From: JBBDWK01 sp040902885
GTDB lineage: Bacteria; Acidobacteriota; Terriglobia; Bryobacterales; Bryobacteraceae
Length of the DNA: 64,000 bases
Reading direction: 5' to 3'
Assembly: GCA_040902885.1 (NCBI GenBank)
Contig: JBBDWK010000057.1
Coordinates: 1-64,000, forward strand
Every line of letters begins with the position of its first letter. Positions within the stretch are counted from its first letter, which is position 1. Under the pieces are notes generated by a model, which saw only the letters and a program-made list of their open reading frames with translations, searched no databases and was not told the origin of the DNA. Positions 38,691 through 46,598 of this stretch are shown one piece after another. The position numbers were made by a program, and so were the translations under genes.

Positions 38691-39914
38691 CTAAACCCTG
38701 ACGGCATCTTTCTTAAAGCGCTCGCCTTCCCATCGGGCCACTACGGCCGTCGCCAGGCAGTTTCCCAGCACGTTGACCGATGTGCGAGCCATGTCCATCA
38801 CCGCGTCGATTCCGAGCAGCACCGCCGCCCCCTCGGCCGGCAGGTTGAAGCTCGCCAGCGTTCCCGCCAGTATAACCAACGCCGCCCGAGGCACGCCCGC
38901 CACTCCCTTACTTGTCAGCATGAGCGTGAGCATCATGAGGAGCTGGTCCCCGAAGGTCATCGCGATGCCCGCCGCCTGCGCGACGAAGACGCTGGCCAGC
39001 GAGAGATAGAGCGTAGTGCCGTCCAGATTGAAACTGTAGCCGGCCGGCATGACGAAGGCCACAATGTGGCGCGGCACGCCGAACCGCTCCATGTTCTCCA
39101 GCGCGCGGGGCAACGCCGCTTCGCTCGACGCCGTGGAGAATGCAATCAGGAATGGCTCCTTCACGGCCTGCACGAAGCGCGCGAGCGGGATGCCCGCCAG
39201 CAGGACGATGCCGCCCAATACGAAGACAACGAATACCGCCTGCGCGGCCCACATGGTGGCGATCAGCTTGCCGAGACCGGACAGCACTCCCAGCCCTCTC
39301 GTGCCCACGGTGACCGCGATGGCCGCGCCGACGCCGAACGGCGCGAGATACATCACGTACTTGGTGAACTGGAACATCACCTCGGCCAGCGATTCGGCGA
39401 AGGCCACCACGGGCGCGGCTTTTTCGCCGATGGCCGCGCAGGCCGCTCCGAAGATGAGAGAGAAGACCACGATCTGCAACACATCGCCGCGCGCCATCGC
39501 GTCGATGACGCTCGCGGGGAAGACGTGCTCCAGAATTGTGCCCGCCGATTGCCTCACTTGCGGGACGGCGGCTTCCTCGGCAGTCTGCTCCAGGCGCATC
39601 CCTTCGCCCGGCCGCACCAGGTTCACCGCGCCCAACCCCAGGAACAGCGCGATGGTGGTGACCACCTCGAAATAGACGATCGCCTTCACGCCGATCCGCC
39701 CCATCTGACGCAAGCTGCCGGCGCCGGCGATTCCGTAAACCAGCGTGCCGAAGAGCAGCGGCGCGATGATGGATTTGATCAGCCGCAGGAAGATGTTACT
39801 CACCGGCGCCAGATGGTGCGAGAACTCCGGCGCAACCACGCCCAGCAGGATGCCCGCGGCCATGCCGATGAAGATCCACGCAGTGAGGCCCAGCCTCCTC
39901 AACGCTCGCCCCAT
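38691..39914 (-). CDS. Dicarboxylate/amino acid:cation symporter (glutamate/aspartate type)
   Basis: The 407-residue protein has the full DAACS layout: eight membrane helices and two re-entrant loops. The first loop has AFSTASSEAALP, helix 7 has YSFNLDGTTLY, the second loop has SKGVAGVPRAALV, and helix 8 has MDMARTSVNVLGN. The Asp-x-x-Arg-Thr-x-x-Asn arrangement in helix 8 matches glutamate/aspartate carriers (as in GltPh) more than DctA. Import with sodium or protons is expected. The ATG at 39914 overlaps the end of nadK by 16 bases, so it belongs to the nadK operon. The 3' 925 bases are duplicated at 34915-35839. Confidence 0.93.
   Translation of the reverse strand: MGRALRRLGLTAWIFIGMAAGILLGVVAPEFSHHLAPVSNIFLRLIKSIIAPLLFGTLVYGIAGAGSLRQMGRIGVKAIVYFEVVTTIALFLGLGAVNLVRPGEGMRLEQTAEEAAVPQVRQSAGTILEHVFPASVIDAMARGDVLQIVVFSLIFGAACAAIGEKAAPVVAFAESLAEVMFQFTKYVMYLAPFGVGAAIAVTVGTRGLGVLSGLGKLIATMWAAQAVFVVFVLGGIVLLAGIPLARFVQAVKEPFLIAFSTASSEAALPRALENMERFGVPRHIVAFVMPAGYSFNLDGTTLYLSLASVFVAQAAGIAMTFGDQLLMMLTLMLTSKGVAGVPRAALVILAGTLASFNLPAEGAAVLLGIDAVMDMARTSVNVLGNCLATAVVARWEGERFKKDAVRV
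38707..39631. repeat. 925-bp direct repeat, copy B
   Basis: This is the partner of 34915-35839, inside the intact symporter gene. Its boundaries inside the gene are codon-independent: the left end is 16 bases before the stop and the right end is 283 bases after the start codon. The three differences from copy A all lie within 65 bases of the repeat ends. Confidence 0.93.
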
Positions 39915-40762
39915 TTGAGTTTCTGGCGCAGCACGTCGAAGAACATCATGCGCGGCGGCCTTATCAGGTGCAGCGCATAGTTGGAGCTGCGGCAGATGAC
40001 GCGGTCCATGTACCGCAGCGGCTCGCCGACCTGTCCGTCGATAGTGAGGAAAACCGAGTCCATTTCCGAGCGGCAGACGACGCCGATTAGGCTCGATTCG
40101 GGCACCAGAACGGGGCGGTTGGTGAGCGTGTGCGGGCAGATGGGCGTGAGGCAGATGGTGCCCACGGAGGGAAAGATGATCGGGCCGCCCGCGGAGAGCG
40201 AGTAGGCCGTGGAGCCGGTGGGCGTGGCCACGATCAGTCCGTCGGACTTGTAGGTACAGACGAACATGTGATCGACATACGCATCCAGGTCGATCATGCG
40301 GGCTATGGCCGCTTTCGAGAAGACCACGTCGTTGAGCGCCTCGTAGCGCGAGATCAGTTGTCCGTTCCGCTCGACCTCGGCGTGCAGCATCTTGCGCTTG
40401 CCGATGCGGTGCTCGTTGCGCAGCGCGCGCTCCAGTTCCGGAAAGACTTCGTCGACGGTGATGGCGGTGAGGAAGCCGAGGCCGCCCAGGTTCACGGGAA
40501 AGACCGGAATCTCGCGGCTGCCGACCGCCCGGGAGGCGGAGAGCAGCGTGCCATCCCCGCCGAACACGATAATTAGGTCGCAGCCTTCGGGCACCTCGTC
40601 GCGCTCCAGCGCCGGCTCGCAGGGCGAATAGACGGCGGTCTCCCTGTCGCACCGCACCTCGATGCCGCGAGTCCGCAGCCACTCGATGGTTTCGGGAACC
40701 AGGGTCTTCGCGCGTTCGACGTTGGGTTTGGTAAAGATTCCGACGGTCTTAATGGCGGGCAT
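39899..40762 (-). CDS. nadK: NAD kinase
   Basis: The 287-residue enzyme phosphorylates NAD to NADP with ATP or polyphosphate. The GGDGTLLSASR motif (about 69-79) holds the catalytic Asp; NLGGLGFLT and the glycine-rich DGLIVATPTGSTAYSLSAGGPI follow. Length is normal for the family. The 5' end overlaps tlyA by 14 bases and the 3' end overlaps the symporter gene, so it is part of the xseB-ispA-tlyA-nadK run. The frame also continues into the symporter gene in an offset frame, which is only a reading-frame accident. Confidence 0.97.
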   Translation of the reverse strand: MPAIKTVGIFTKPNVERAKTLVPETIEWLRTRGIEVRCDRETAVYSPCEPALERDEVPEGCDLIIVFGGDGTLLSASRAVGSREIPVFPVNLGGLGFLTAITVDEVFPELERALRNEHRIGKRKMLHAEVERNGQLISRYEALNDVVFSKAAIARMIDLDAYVDHMFVCTYKSDGLIVATPTGSTAYSLSAGGPIIFPSVGTICLTPICPHTLTNRPVLVPESSLIGVVCRSEMDSVFLTIDGQVGEPLRYMDRVICRSSNYALHLIRPPRMMFFDVLRQKLKWGER

Positions 40763-41483
40763 ACAGGAGAAATTCCCGATTTCCTTCCGCGCCCAAAATG
40801 GGGCTTTCCATAAAGCGGGTCCCGAATCCGAATTCCTTCACCGCCTGCTCCACCCGGTCGCAAGCCGCCTGCCGCAGCTCCGCGCTACGCACGATGCCAC
40901 CTTTCCCCACCTGTCCCTTCCCCACCTCAAATTGCGGTTTGACGAGTATAACTATTTCGCCTCCGGCCCGAAGCAGGGGCACGACGGCGGGAACTATCAG
41001 GGTAACGGAGATGAAGCTCACGTCGCAGACGGCAAGGTCGACCGGCTCGCCCAGGTCTTCGAGCCGCAGGTAGCGGGCGTTGATGCCTTCGTGCACCACA
41101 ACGCGCGGATGGTTGCGCAGTTTCCAATCGAGCTGGCCCGAGCCGACGTCGACGGCATGCACGCGAAGGGCGCCATGCTGCAGCAGGCAATCGGTGAAGC
41201 CGCCGGTCGAGGAGCCTATGTCGGCGCAGACGCGGCCGGCGACGTCGATACGGAAGTTCTCGATTGCGGCGGCGAGCTTAACCCCGCCGCGGCCGACGTA
41301 GGGAGGCTTGGCGAGCAGCTCGACCCGACTGTCGACGGGAACCGTGTGCCCCGCTTTAAGAGCCTTCTGGCCGTCCACGAGAACCTCGCCCGCGAGGATG
41401 AGCGCGCGGCTCTTCTCGCGCGATTCCGCGAGGCCCCTCTCGACAAGCAATTGGTCGATGCGCCGTTTCGGAGGCGGCTTCAT
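40749..41483 (-). CDS. tlyA: TlyA-family rRNA methyltransferase / hemolysin A-like
   Basis: The 244-residue protein has an N-terminal S4 RNA-binding domain (RRIDQLLVERGLAESREKS) and a FtsJ-like Rossmann methyltransferase domain. The SAM motif is ADIGSSTGGFTDCLLQ; catalytic Lys and Asp positions lie in GGVKLAAAI, CDVSFIS and LVKPQFE. TlyA proteins 2'-O-methylate cytidines in 16S and 23S rRNA. It is placed in the usual context of isoprenoid and NAD kinase genes and overlaps ispA and nadK. Confidence 0.94.
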   Translation of the reverse strand: MKPPPKRRIDQLLVERGLAESREKSRALILAGEVLVDGQKALKAGHTVPVDSRVELLAKPPYVGRGGVKLAAAIENFRIDVAGRVCADIGSSTGGFTDCLLQHGALRVHAVDVGSGQLDWKLRNHPRVVVHEGINARYLRLEDLGEPVDLAVCDVSFISVTLIVPAVVPLLRAGGEIVILVKPQFEVGKGQVGKGGIVRSAELRQAACDRVEQAVKEFGFGTRFMESPILGAEGNREFLLYARH

Positions 41484-42364
41484 GAAGTCCGCTGGACGAT
41501 GAGGCTGGCCAGCTCGCGCAGCCGCACGGCCCGCGGGCCGAACGGCTCCAGCACCGCGTCAGCCCTCTCGCGCTCTTCTTCGGCCATGCGGCGCGAAGCT
41601 TCCAGACCGTAAACGGCGGGGAAGGTGATTTTCCGCTGCTGCGCGTCCTTGCCGGCGGTCTTGCCGAGCTTCTCGGACGGCTGCTCCACATCGAGAATGT
41701 CGTCGACGATCTGGAAAGCCAGGCCGATGTGCTCGCCGAAACAGGAAAGAGCCTGATATTGAGCCTCGCCCGCGCCGGCGCAGATAGCGCCCATGCGCAG
41801 GGAGGCGCGCAGCAGAGCGCCGGTTTTCGCGCGGTGAATGGATTCGAGCAGCTCGCGGTCCGGCGGGCGCCCTTCGCCTTCGAGATCGGCCACCTGGCCG
41901 CCGATCATTCCCCCCACGGTTCCCGCCGCGGTGGAAAGCTCGCGGATCAAAAGCGTCCGGCGGGCGGCATCGATGGAGTCGATCGAGGAGAGCGTCTGGA
42001 AGGCGAGCGTAAGCAAGGCGTCGCCGGCGAGTATGGCCATGGCCTCGCCGAAGACCTTGTGGCAGGTGGGCTTGCCGCGGCGAAAGTCGTCGTTATCGAG
42101 GGCTGGCAGGTCGTCGTGGATGAGCGAATAGGTGTGGATCAGCTCGAGCGCGCAGGCGGCGGTTTCAAGGCCAGGCACGTCATCGGAGACGGCGCGCCCG
42201 GCTTCGAGACACAGGATGGGGCGGATGCGCTTGCCCCCGGCGAAGAGGCTGTACCGGACCGCGCGATGGATGATAGAGGGAGGAACTTCCTCGGCGGGAG
42301 CGATGCGATCCAGCTCGCGGTCGATGAGCTGCCGCTGAGCAGACAGGTACTCGCCGATATTCAT
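41480..42364 (-). CDS. ispA: Polyprenyl (farnesyl) diphosphate synthase
   Basis: The 294-residue trans-prenyl transferase has both aspartate-rich motifs: DDLPALDNDD (first) and DDILD (second). FAGGKRIRP lies near residue 45. The length and the small loop in the first motif fit short-chain enzymes that make farnesyl or geranylgeranyl diphosphate; chain length cannot be fixed by eye. The ATG at 42364 overlaps the TGA of xseB in ATGA, the normal xseB-ispA arrangement. The upstream in-frame extension is rejected because it overlaps xseB. Confidence 0.93.
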   Translation of the reverse strand: MNIGEYLSAQRQLIDRELDRIAPAEEVPPSIIHRAVRYSLFAGGKRIRPILCLEAGRAVSDDVPGLETAACALELIHTYSLIHDDLPALDNDDFRRGKPTCHKVFGEAMAILAGDALLTLAFQTLSSIDSIDAARRTLLIRELSTAAGTVGGMIGGQVADLEGEGRPPDRELLESIHRAKTGALLRASLRMGAICAGAGEAQYQALSCFGEHIGLAFQIVDDILDVEQPSEKLGKTAGKDAQQRKITFPAVYGLEASRRMAEEERERADAVLEPFGPRAVRLRELASLIVQRTS

Positions 42365-42606
42365 GGCTTCTCGATGCGGAAAGGCTCGGGCTGCACGCGG
42401 TCGCCGGCCTTCTTGACGAGGATCTCGACGCGCGTCTCGGCCTCTTCGAGCTGCCGGCGGCAAGTCTCGCTGAGGGCCATGCCCTTTTCGAAGAGTTGCA
42501 GCGACTTTTCCAGCGGTAGGTCACCGGTTTCGAGTTCCTTGACCACCTTCTCCAGTTCGTCAAGGCAGCTCTCGAAGGTCTCGATGGGCTTGTCTTCATC
42601 GGGCAT
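42361..42606 (-). CDS. xseB: Exodeoxyribonuclease VII small subunit
   Basis: The 81-residue protein has the XseB pattern: FESCLDELEKVVKELETGDLPLEKSLQLFEKGM, forming two helices. It binds the large subunit XseA to make an exonuclease that degrades single-stranded DNA. xseA is not in the window. The gene starts the minus-strand operon that continues with ispA, tlyA, nadK and the symporter. The promoter region is A+T rich (TAAAATATAAC just before the ATG). Confidence 0.94.
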   Translation of the reverse strand: MPDEDKPIETFESCLDELEKVVKELETGDLPLEKSLQLFEKGMALSETCRRQLEEAETRVEILVKKAGDRVQPEPFRIEKP

Positions 42607-42678
42607 CGTTATATTTTAGTATTTCAGTTGCGGAGTAGAGTGGATAGCTGCACAGTGAAACTGGGGGATAATGTTTCC

Positions 42679-42900
42679 ATGGCGACCACGGATAAGGCCG
42701 ATCTGTCCCGGATCACCGTTATACCCGGCCAGCGCTCCGGCCAGCCTTGCATCTGTGGACTTCGAGTGACGGTGTGGGACGTGCTGGACATGCTTGCGTC
42801 CGGTATGACCGAGGATGAGATTCTGCGCGACTACCCGTACCTGGAGAAGGCCGACTTCCCGGCCGTCTATGCCTACGCTTCCCAGGGTGCGGATGACTAG
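42679..42900 (+). CDS. DUF433 antitoxin (without its own toxin)
   Basis: The 73-residue DUF433 protein starts at ATG 42679 after a GGGGA stretch. It has the family pattern GQPCICGLRVTVWDVLDMLASGMTEDEIL, then the DYPYLEKADFPAVYAYA helix. No DUF5615 toxin gene follows it on the plus strand. Instead its stop overlaps, by four bases, the end of a toxin gene on the other strand. It may be an orphan or cross-neutralising antitoxin. Confidence 0.85.
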   Translation: MATTDKADLSRITVIPGQRSGQPCICGLRVTVWDVLDMLASGMTEDEILRDYPYLEKADFPAVYAYASQGADD

Positions 42901-43223
42901 AGAAATGGAATTTCGACTTCAATGAATTCTCCCGGCCGGATGGCAGACACTTGAGCTACGACCACCGATTTTGACCTACGAATTCGCGTCCAGTTGTTGG
43001 TGCCGATCACGAGGAGTGCGAGTTTACGTGCGGCCAAATTCTGCTGGTAGCGGATTCCTTTGTCGGTTGTGATCATCAAATCGAACCCTGCCGACTCGGC
43101 CGCCGCAAGAAGCTCCCCATTCGTCAGTTGTGCCCAACCTCGCTCGTAAGCCGTCTCGACCTGGTGCCCGGTTAGCGCATATCGTAGAGGAGCAGGTGTG
43201 TTGTGATCCAGGAGTATGCGCAT
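42897..43223 (-). CDS. DUF5615 PIN-like toxin
   Basis: The 108-residue toxin starts with MRILLDHNTPAPLRY. It has ITTDKGI (about 52-58), the metal-binding acidic positions of the DUF5615 family, and NNWTRIRRS. It is encoded nine bases downstream of a DUF433 antitoxin gene and ends against another DUF433 gene in the opposite direction. It should be an RNase with an unknown target. Confidence 0.88.
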   Translation of the reverse strand: MRILLDHNTPAPLRYALTGHQVETAYERGWAQLTNGELLAAAESAGFDLMITTDKGIRYQQNLAARKLALLVIGTNNWTRIRRSKSVVVAQVSAIRPGEFIEVEIPFL

Positions 43224-43232
43224 CAGGCTGCG

Positions 43233-43460
43233 TCAGGCAGGAACCGGATCGGCCAAGCTACGGGAAGCATGTTCCAGCACCTGGTTCACCTGCTCGCGCG
43301 ATACGCCGGGAAACCACTCAATGAACTCGTCGACAGTCGCGCCGCCTTCGAGGTTGGAAAACAGGGCGGAAACCGGGACGCGAGTCCCCCGGAATACCCA
43401 AGCGCCGCTTACCTTCTCCGGGTTACGTTCAACGGCTTTGCAGGTTGTCCAATCGAGCAT
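43233..43460 (-). CDS. DUF433 antitoxin
   Basis: The 75-residue protein shows the DUF433 layout: GAWVFRGTRVPVSALFSNLEGG, followed by FIEWFPGVSREQVNQVLEHA. It is upstream of the DUF5615 toxin on the same strand with a nine-base gap and should neutralise it. The pair is oriented like the pair at 32.8-33.4 kb but is not overlapping. Confidence 0.88.
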   Translation of the reverse strand: MLDWTTCKAVERNPEKVSGAWVFRGTRVPVSALFSNLEGGATVDEFIEWFPGVSREQVNQVLEHASRSLADPVPA

Positions 43461-43571
43461 ATCCAGTTCGCTCCAATTTCATTATGAAGGGAGCGAGACC
43501 GGTACAGGTACTGCCCCGTTTGGCTTCCGGCGAAAAAATCTTGCTAACCGACGTTCTGGTACTATCGTCTA

Positions 43572-43603
43572 TTCAGATAACCGATATATATCGGTTATCT
43601 GAA
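43572..43603. promoter_or_regulatory. 32-bp perfect palindromic PadR operator
   Basis: The half site TTCAGATAACCGATAT is followed at once by its exact reverse complement, with no gap. It lies 13 bases upstream of the ATG of the adjacent PadR gene and includes a TATATA core that may overlap the -10 box. The symmetry is what a PadR dimer, or two dimers, would bind. It should control the PadR-permease operon. Confidence 0.85.
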
Positions 43604-43616
43604 ACCGAGCGGAGGC

Positions 43617-43949
43617 ATGGTGAGCAAGCCGACGGCGCTTTTGCAGGGCACTCTTTTTTTGCTGATTCTCAAGATCCTCGACCTTGAACCGAGAACCGGC
43701 TGGGCGATCTCGCAACGGCTGCGGCAGATGTCGAACGAAACTCTGCAAGTCAGCCACGGGTCGCTCTATCCAGCGCTCCATAAGCTCGAGCACGAGGGCT
43801 GGATTCGTGGGGAATGGAAGGAGTCGCACACCGGACGTCCCGCCAAATTCTATGCGCTCACGCGAGCAGGCAGGCGGCAGCTTCGGCTCGAGGCCGCGAA
43901 CTGGACGCGGTTGTCGGCGGCGATTAACGGAATTCTGGAGTCGGTCTGA
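43617..43949 (+). CDS. PadR-family transcriptional regulator
   Basis: The 110-residue PadR repressor has the first helices LQGTLFLLILKILDLE, the recognition region HGSLYPALHKLEHEGWIRGEW and the wing with GRPAKFYALTRAG. A GGAGG-type ribosome site precedes the ATG. A 32-bp perfect palindrome lies just upstream. The following gene is an ADOP-type permease, 15 bases downstream. Such pairs are typical of Acidobacteria, and the PadR protein presumably represses the operon until a compound is sensed. Confidence 0.93.
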   Translation: MVSKPTALLQGTLFLLILKILDLEPRTGWAISQRLRQMSNETLQVSHGSLYPALHKLEHEGWIRGEWKESHTGRPAKFYALTRAGRRQLRLEAANWTRLSAAINGILESV

Positions 43950-43964
43950 CGGACGGGAGGAATC

Positions 43965-46592
43965 ATGCGCTGGATCCAAAAGCTGTCCCTGATATTGCGG
44001 GCCACGTTCCGGCGGCCGCAAGTCGAGCGTGAGATGGAGGCCGAACTCGCCGAGCATCTCGAATGCGAAACCGAAGAGCTGATCGGCCTCGGACTGTCTT
44101 CCGCCGAGGCGCGTCAGCGGGCCAGGGCGACCATGGGCCGGGTGGACGCAATCAAGGAGGAGTGCCGGGACTCGCGCGGAATCGCGGGCTGGGAGCGGCT
44201 GAAACAGGACGTCTGCTTCGGTGTTCGCCTTCTGGTGAAGAATCGGACGTTCTCCTGCATGGCGCTGGCGACGATGGCCCTCGGCATCGGTTCTACCACT
44301 GCCGTGTTCAGTCTCATCGACGGCGTCCTGATCCGGCCGCTGCCTTTCGTGTTCCCGGATCGGCTGTTTCACGCCAACGACGTCGGTATGCGCGGACCTT
44401 TCGAGACGCTGCGTGCCAACAGCCGCTTGGCCGACTATGCCGCCCATCTCGGCGTGCGCTCCTTCAATGCAGAGGGCCGGGACTGGCCGGAGCGCTTGAA
44501 GGGCAGCGAAGTCTCGGCGAATTTTTTCGGCGTACTGGGAGCGAGCCCTCTGCTTGGGCGCACCTTTACCGAGGGTGAAGATCGGCCGGGGAGATCGCGG
44601 GTAGCCGTGCTGAGCCATGACTTCTGGGTGCAACGATATGCGGCGCGAGCGGACGTGGTCGGACAGCAGTTGACGCTGGACGAGGCAAACTACAAAATCG
44701 TCGGCGTAATGCCTGCATGGTTTCGGTACCCTTCGGCGGCGGCGAACTTTTGGGTCCCTATGAGACTCGATCCGCGCGCCGCGGGGGACTATTGGGGTTC
44801 CGCCGGGGTTTCGGCGTTCGCGCGCCTGAGGCCCGGTGTTACACGTGAGGCGGCTCGAGCGGAACTTCGCTCCTGGATTCCGCAAATCCGTTCCATGTTC
44901 CCCTGGCGTATGCCGGACGCATGGGGACTGGGAGCGGACCTGACGGGATTGCACGAGCACCTGGTGGATGGAGTCAAGGTGAAGGCCCTGCTGCTCCTCG
45001 GAGTCGTCGCGCTCGTCCTTATGATCGCGATCGTCAACGTCGCAAACCTGATGATTGGCCAAACCGTGGCGCGTCAGAGGGAACTCGCGCTGCGTGCGTC
45101 GTTAGGCGCTACGCACGGCCGCCTGGTCCGGCAACTGTTGACCGAAGCAGTGGTGCTCGCGGCGGCGGGCGGACTGCTGGGAGCGCTGCTCGCTTTCGGG
45201 CAGTTGACGTTGCTCAAGCACCTGCTGTCGCCGGATACGCCGCGTCTTTCCGAGATCGCAATCGATGGACGCATTCTCGCGTTCACCGCCGCCATTTCAC
45301 TGGGAAGCGGTTTGCTGTTTGGCCTCTTGCCCGCCTTGCGGGCCCGTACTCAACGATCTCTGACTTCGGCAGAGGGCGTGCGCTCGACCCTCAGCGGTAT
45401 GGGACTGCGAACAGACGCCATCCTTGTGATGACGGAGGCGGCCTTCGCCACCATCCTGCTGGTTGGCGCGGGCCTCCTGCTGCGCAGCTTGTGGACCATG
45501 CTGCAAGTGGACCCGGGGTTTCGGGCCGAGTCCGTTATCACCGCGGAATTCAGCCCGAGTCGCGATATAGCCGCCTCGCGGGAAAAGATCGTTGCCATGT
45601 ACGAGCAGGTTCGCGTCAAACTCTTGGTATATCCGGGCGTGACGAACGTGGCGGCCATGAATGTACTCCCACTGACACCGGAAGTCTCTGCATTTGCCGC
45701 CGGCATCGAGGATCACCCGCGCCCACCGGACGTGCCGCAATTCGTGCTGTGGAGCACTGCGGTCACGCCGGAGCACCTGGAGACGTTGGACATCCGCCTG
45801 TTGCAAGGGCGCCGCTTTACGGCAGCGGACCGGCAGGGAGCACAACTCGTCGTACTGATCGGCAGTGCAACCGCGCGCCGCCACTGGCCCGACCGGAGTC
45901 CGATTGGGAGGCGCCTGAAGCCAGTCTGGGATAAGGAATGGCGCATGATCGTAGGCGTCGTGGACGACGTGAAGAACTACGGCATCACCGGACCGCCCGT
46001 CTGGGTGGACGGAGAGGTCTATCTCCCAATGGCGCAAGCGCAATTCGCCCCACGGGCGATCTCCCTGATCGCGCGGCTGGATGGCGAGTCAAGCAGCTTC
46101 GAGAAGCGCCTGCCCGGGATGATTCAGGAAGTCTGCGCGAACTGCGCGGTGAGCAAGATCGCTCGGATGGAAGCCGTCGTGGCGAGTGCGTTGCACGTGC
46201 CGCGGTCGATGGCTTGGCTTGTGGGGAGCTTTGCGTTCCTGGCTCTTGGAATGGCCGCGGCCGGGATTTACGGCGTGGTGAATCACGGCGTCCTTCGCCG
46301 AACTCGCGAGCTGGGAGTGCGGCTCGCGCTTGGGGCCAGCCGGGGCCGCATAGCGTGGCTGGTTATGGGAGCGAGCCTGCGTTACATTCTGGTGGGAGCG
46401 GTCGCGGGTTTATCCGCCGCATGGGCCCTTGCGCGCTGGATCAAGACGCTCCTCTATGGGATCGCCGAGCACGATCCGGTAAGCTTCTCCATCGCGCCAA
46501 TAATGCTGGTCGCAGTAGCGGTTCTCGCAACCCTGTTTCCTATATGCCGTGCGATCCGGATTGATCCGGCCAAGTCACTGCGAGAGGGATGA
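43965..46592 (+). CDS. ADOP-type ABC permease (MacB/FtsX fold, duplicated)
   Basis: The 875-residue protein has an N-terminal permease-prefix helical domain (about 1-80), one membrane helix (near 95-110), and a MacB-type periplasmic domain (115-330). An FtsX three-helix block (about 345-440), a second periplasmic domain (about 490-720) and a second FtsX block (about 745-870) follow. This doubled layout is that of acidobacterial duplicated orphan permeases, which lack an ATPase gene beside them. None is seen here. A GGGAGGA site precedes the ATG. Its function is probably lipoprotein- or peptide-related efflux or signalling, but this is not established. It is controlled with the PadR gene. Confidence 0.93.
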   Translation: MRWIQKLSLILRATFRRPQVEREMEAELAEHLECETEELIGLGLSSAEARQRARATMGRVDAIKEECRDSRGIAGWERLKQDVCFGVRLLVKNRTFSCMALATMALGIGSTTAVFSLIDGVLIRPLPFVFPDRLFHANDVGMRGPFETLRANSRLADYAAHLGVRSFNAEGRDWPERLKGSEVSANFFGVLGASPLLGRTFTEGEDRPGRSRVAVLSHDFWVQRYAARADVVGQQLTLDEANYKIVGVMPAWFRYPSAAANFWVPMRLDPRAAGDYWGSAGVSAFARLRPGVTREAARAELRSWIPQIRSMFPWRMPDAWGLGADLTGLHEHLVDGVKVKALLLLGVVALVLMIAIVNVANLMIGQTVARQRELALRASLGATHGRLVRQLLTEAVVLAAAGGLLGALLAFGQLTLLKHLLSPDTPRLSEIAIDGRILAFTAAISLGSGLLFGLLPALRARTQRSLTSAEGVRSTLSGMGLRTDAILVMTEAAFATILLVGAGLLLRSLWTMLQVDPGFRAESVITAEFSPSRDIAASREKIVAMYEQVRVKLLVYPGVTNVAAMNVLPLTPEVSAFAAGIEDHPRPPDVPQFVLWSTAVTPEHLETLDIRLLQGRRFTAADRQGAQLVVLIGSATARRHWPDRSPIGRRLKPVWDKEWRMIVGVVDDVKNYGITGPPVWVDGEVYLPMAQAQFAPRAISLIARLDGESSSFEKRLPGMIQEVCANCAVSKIARMEAVVASALHVPRSMAWLVGSFAFLALGMAAAGIYGVVNHGVLRRTRELGVRLALGASRGRIAWLVMGASLRYILVGAVAGLSAAWALARWIKTLLYGIAEHDPVSFSIAPIMLVAVAVLATLFPICRAIRIDPAKSLREG

Positions 46593-46598
46593 TCTCGC

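Larger units (their letters stand above)
35840..38706. mobile_element. Putative one-gene integrated island (helicase fusion) between direct repeats
   Basis: The 2,867-base unique segment lies between the two 925-bp repeats and carries one long gene. Base composition is visibly lower in G+C than the flanking genes. No integrase, transposase, terminal inverted repeat or short target duplication was seen. The layout matches insertion of a 3,792-bp circle by single crossover into the symporter gene, or a tandem duplication that captured foreign DNA. A join of strain variants during assembly is an alternative. Confidence 0.5.

Noticed and set aside
35840..38706. Transposon interpretation with terminal inverted repeats
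   Set aside because: The ends of the unique segment do not match each other in direct or inverted form, and no transposase gene lies inside.
38691..40682. A 663-codon open frame that seems to fuse NAD kinase sequence with the symporter
   Set aside because: The first 250 or so codons are an offset frame of nadK with Arg/His-rich, non-protein-like content. The symporter itself begins at 39914.
43569..45062. A long minus-strand open frame across the PadR-permease junction
   Set aside because: It crosses the perfect palindrome and the PadR gene in antisense and has no family similarity.
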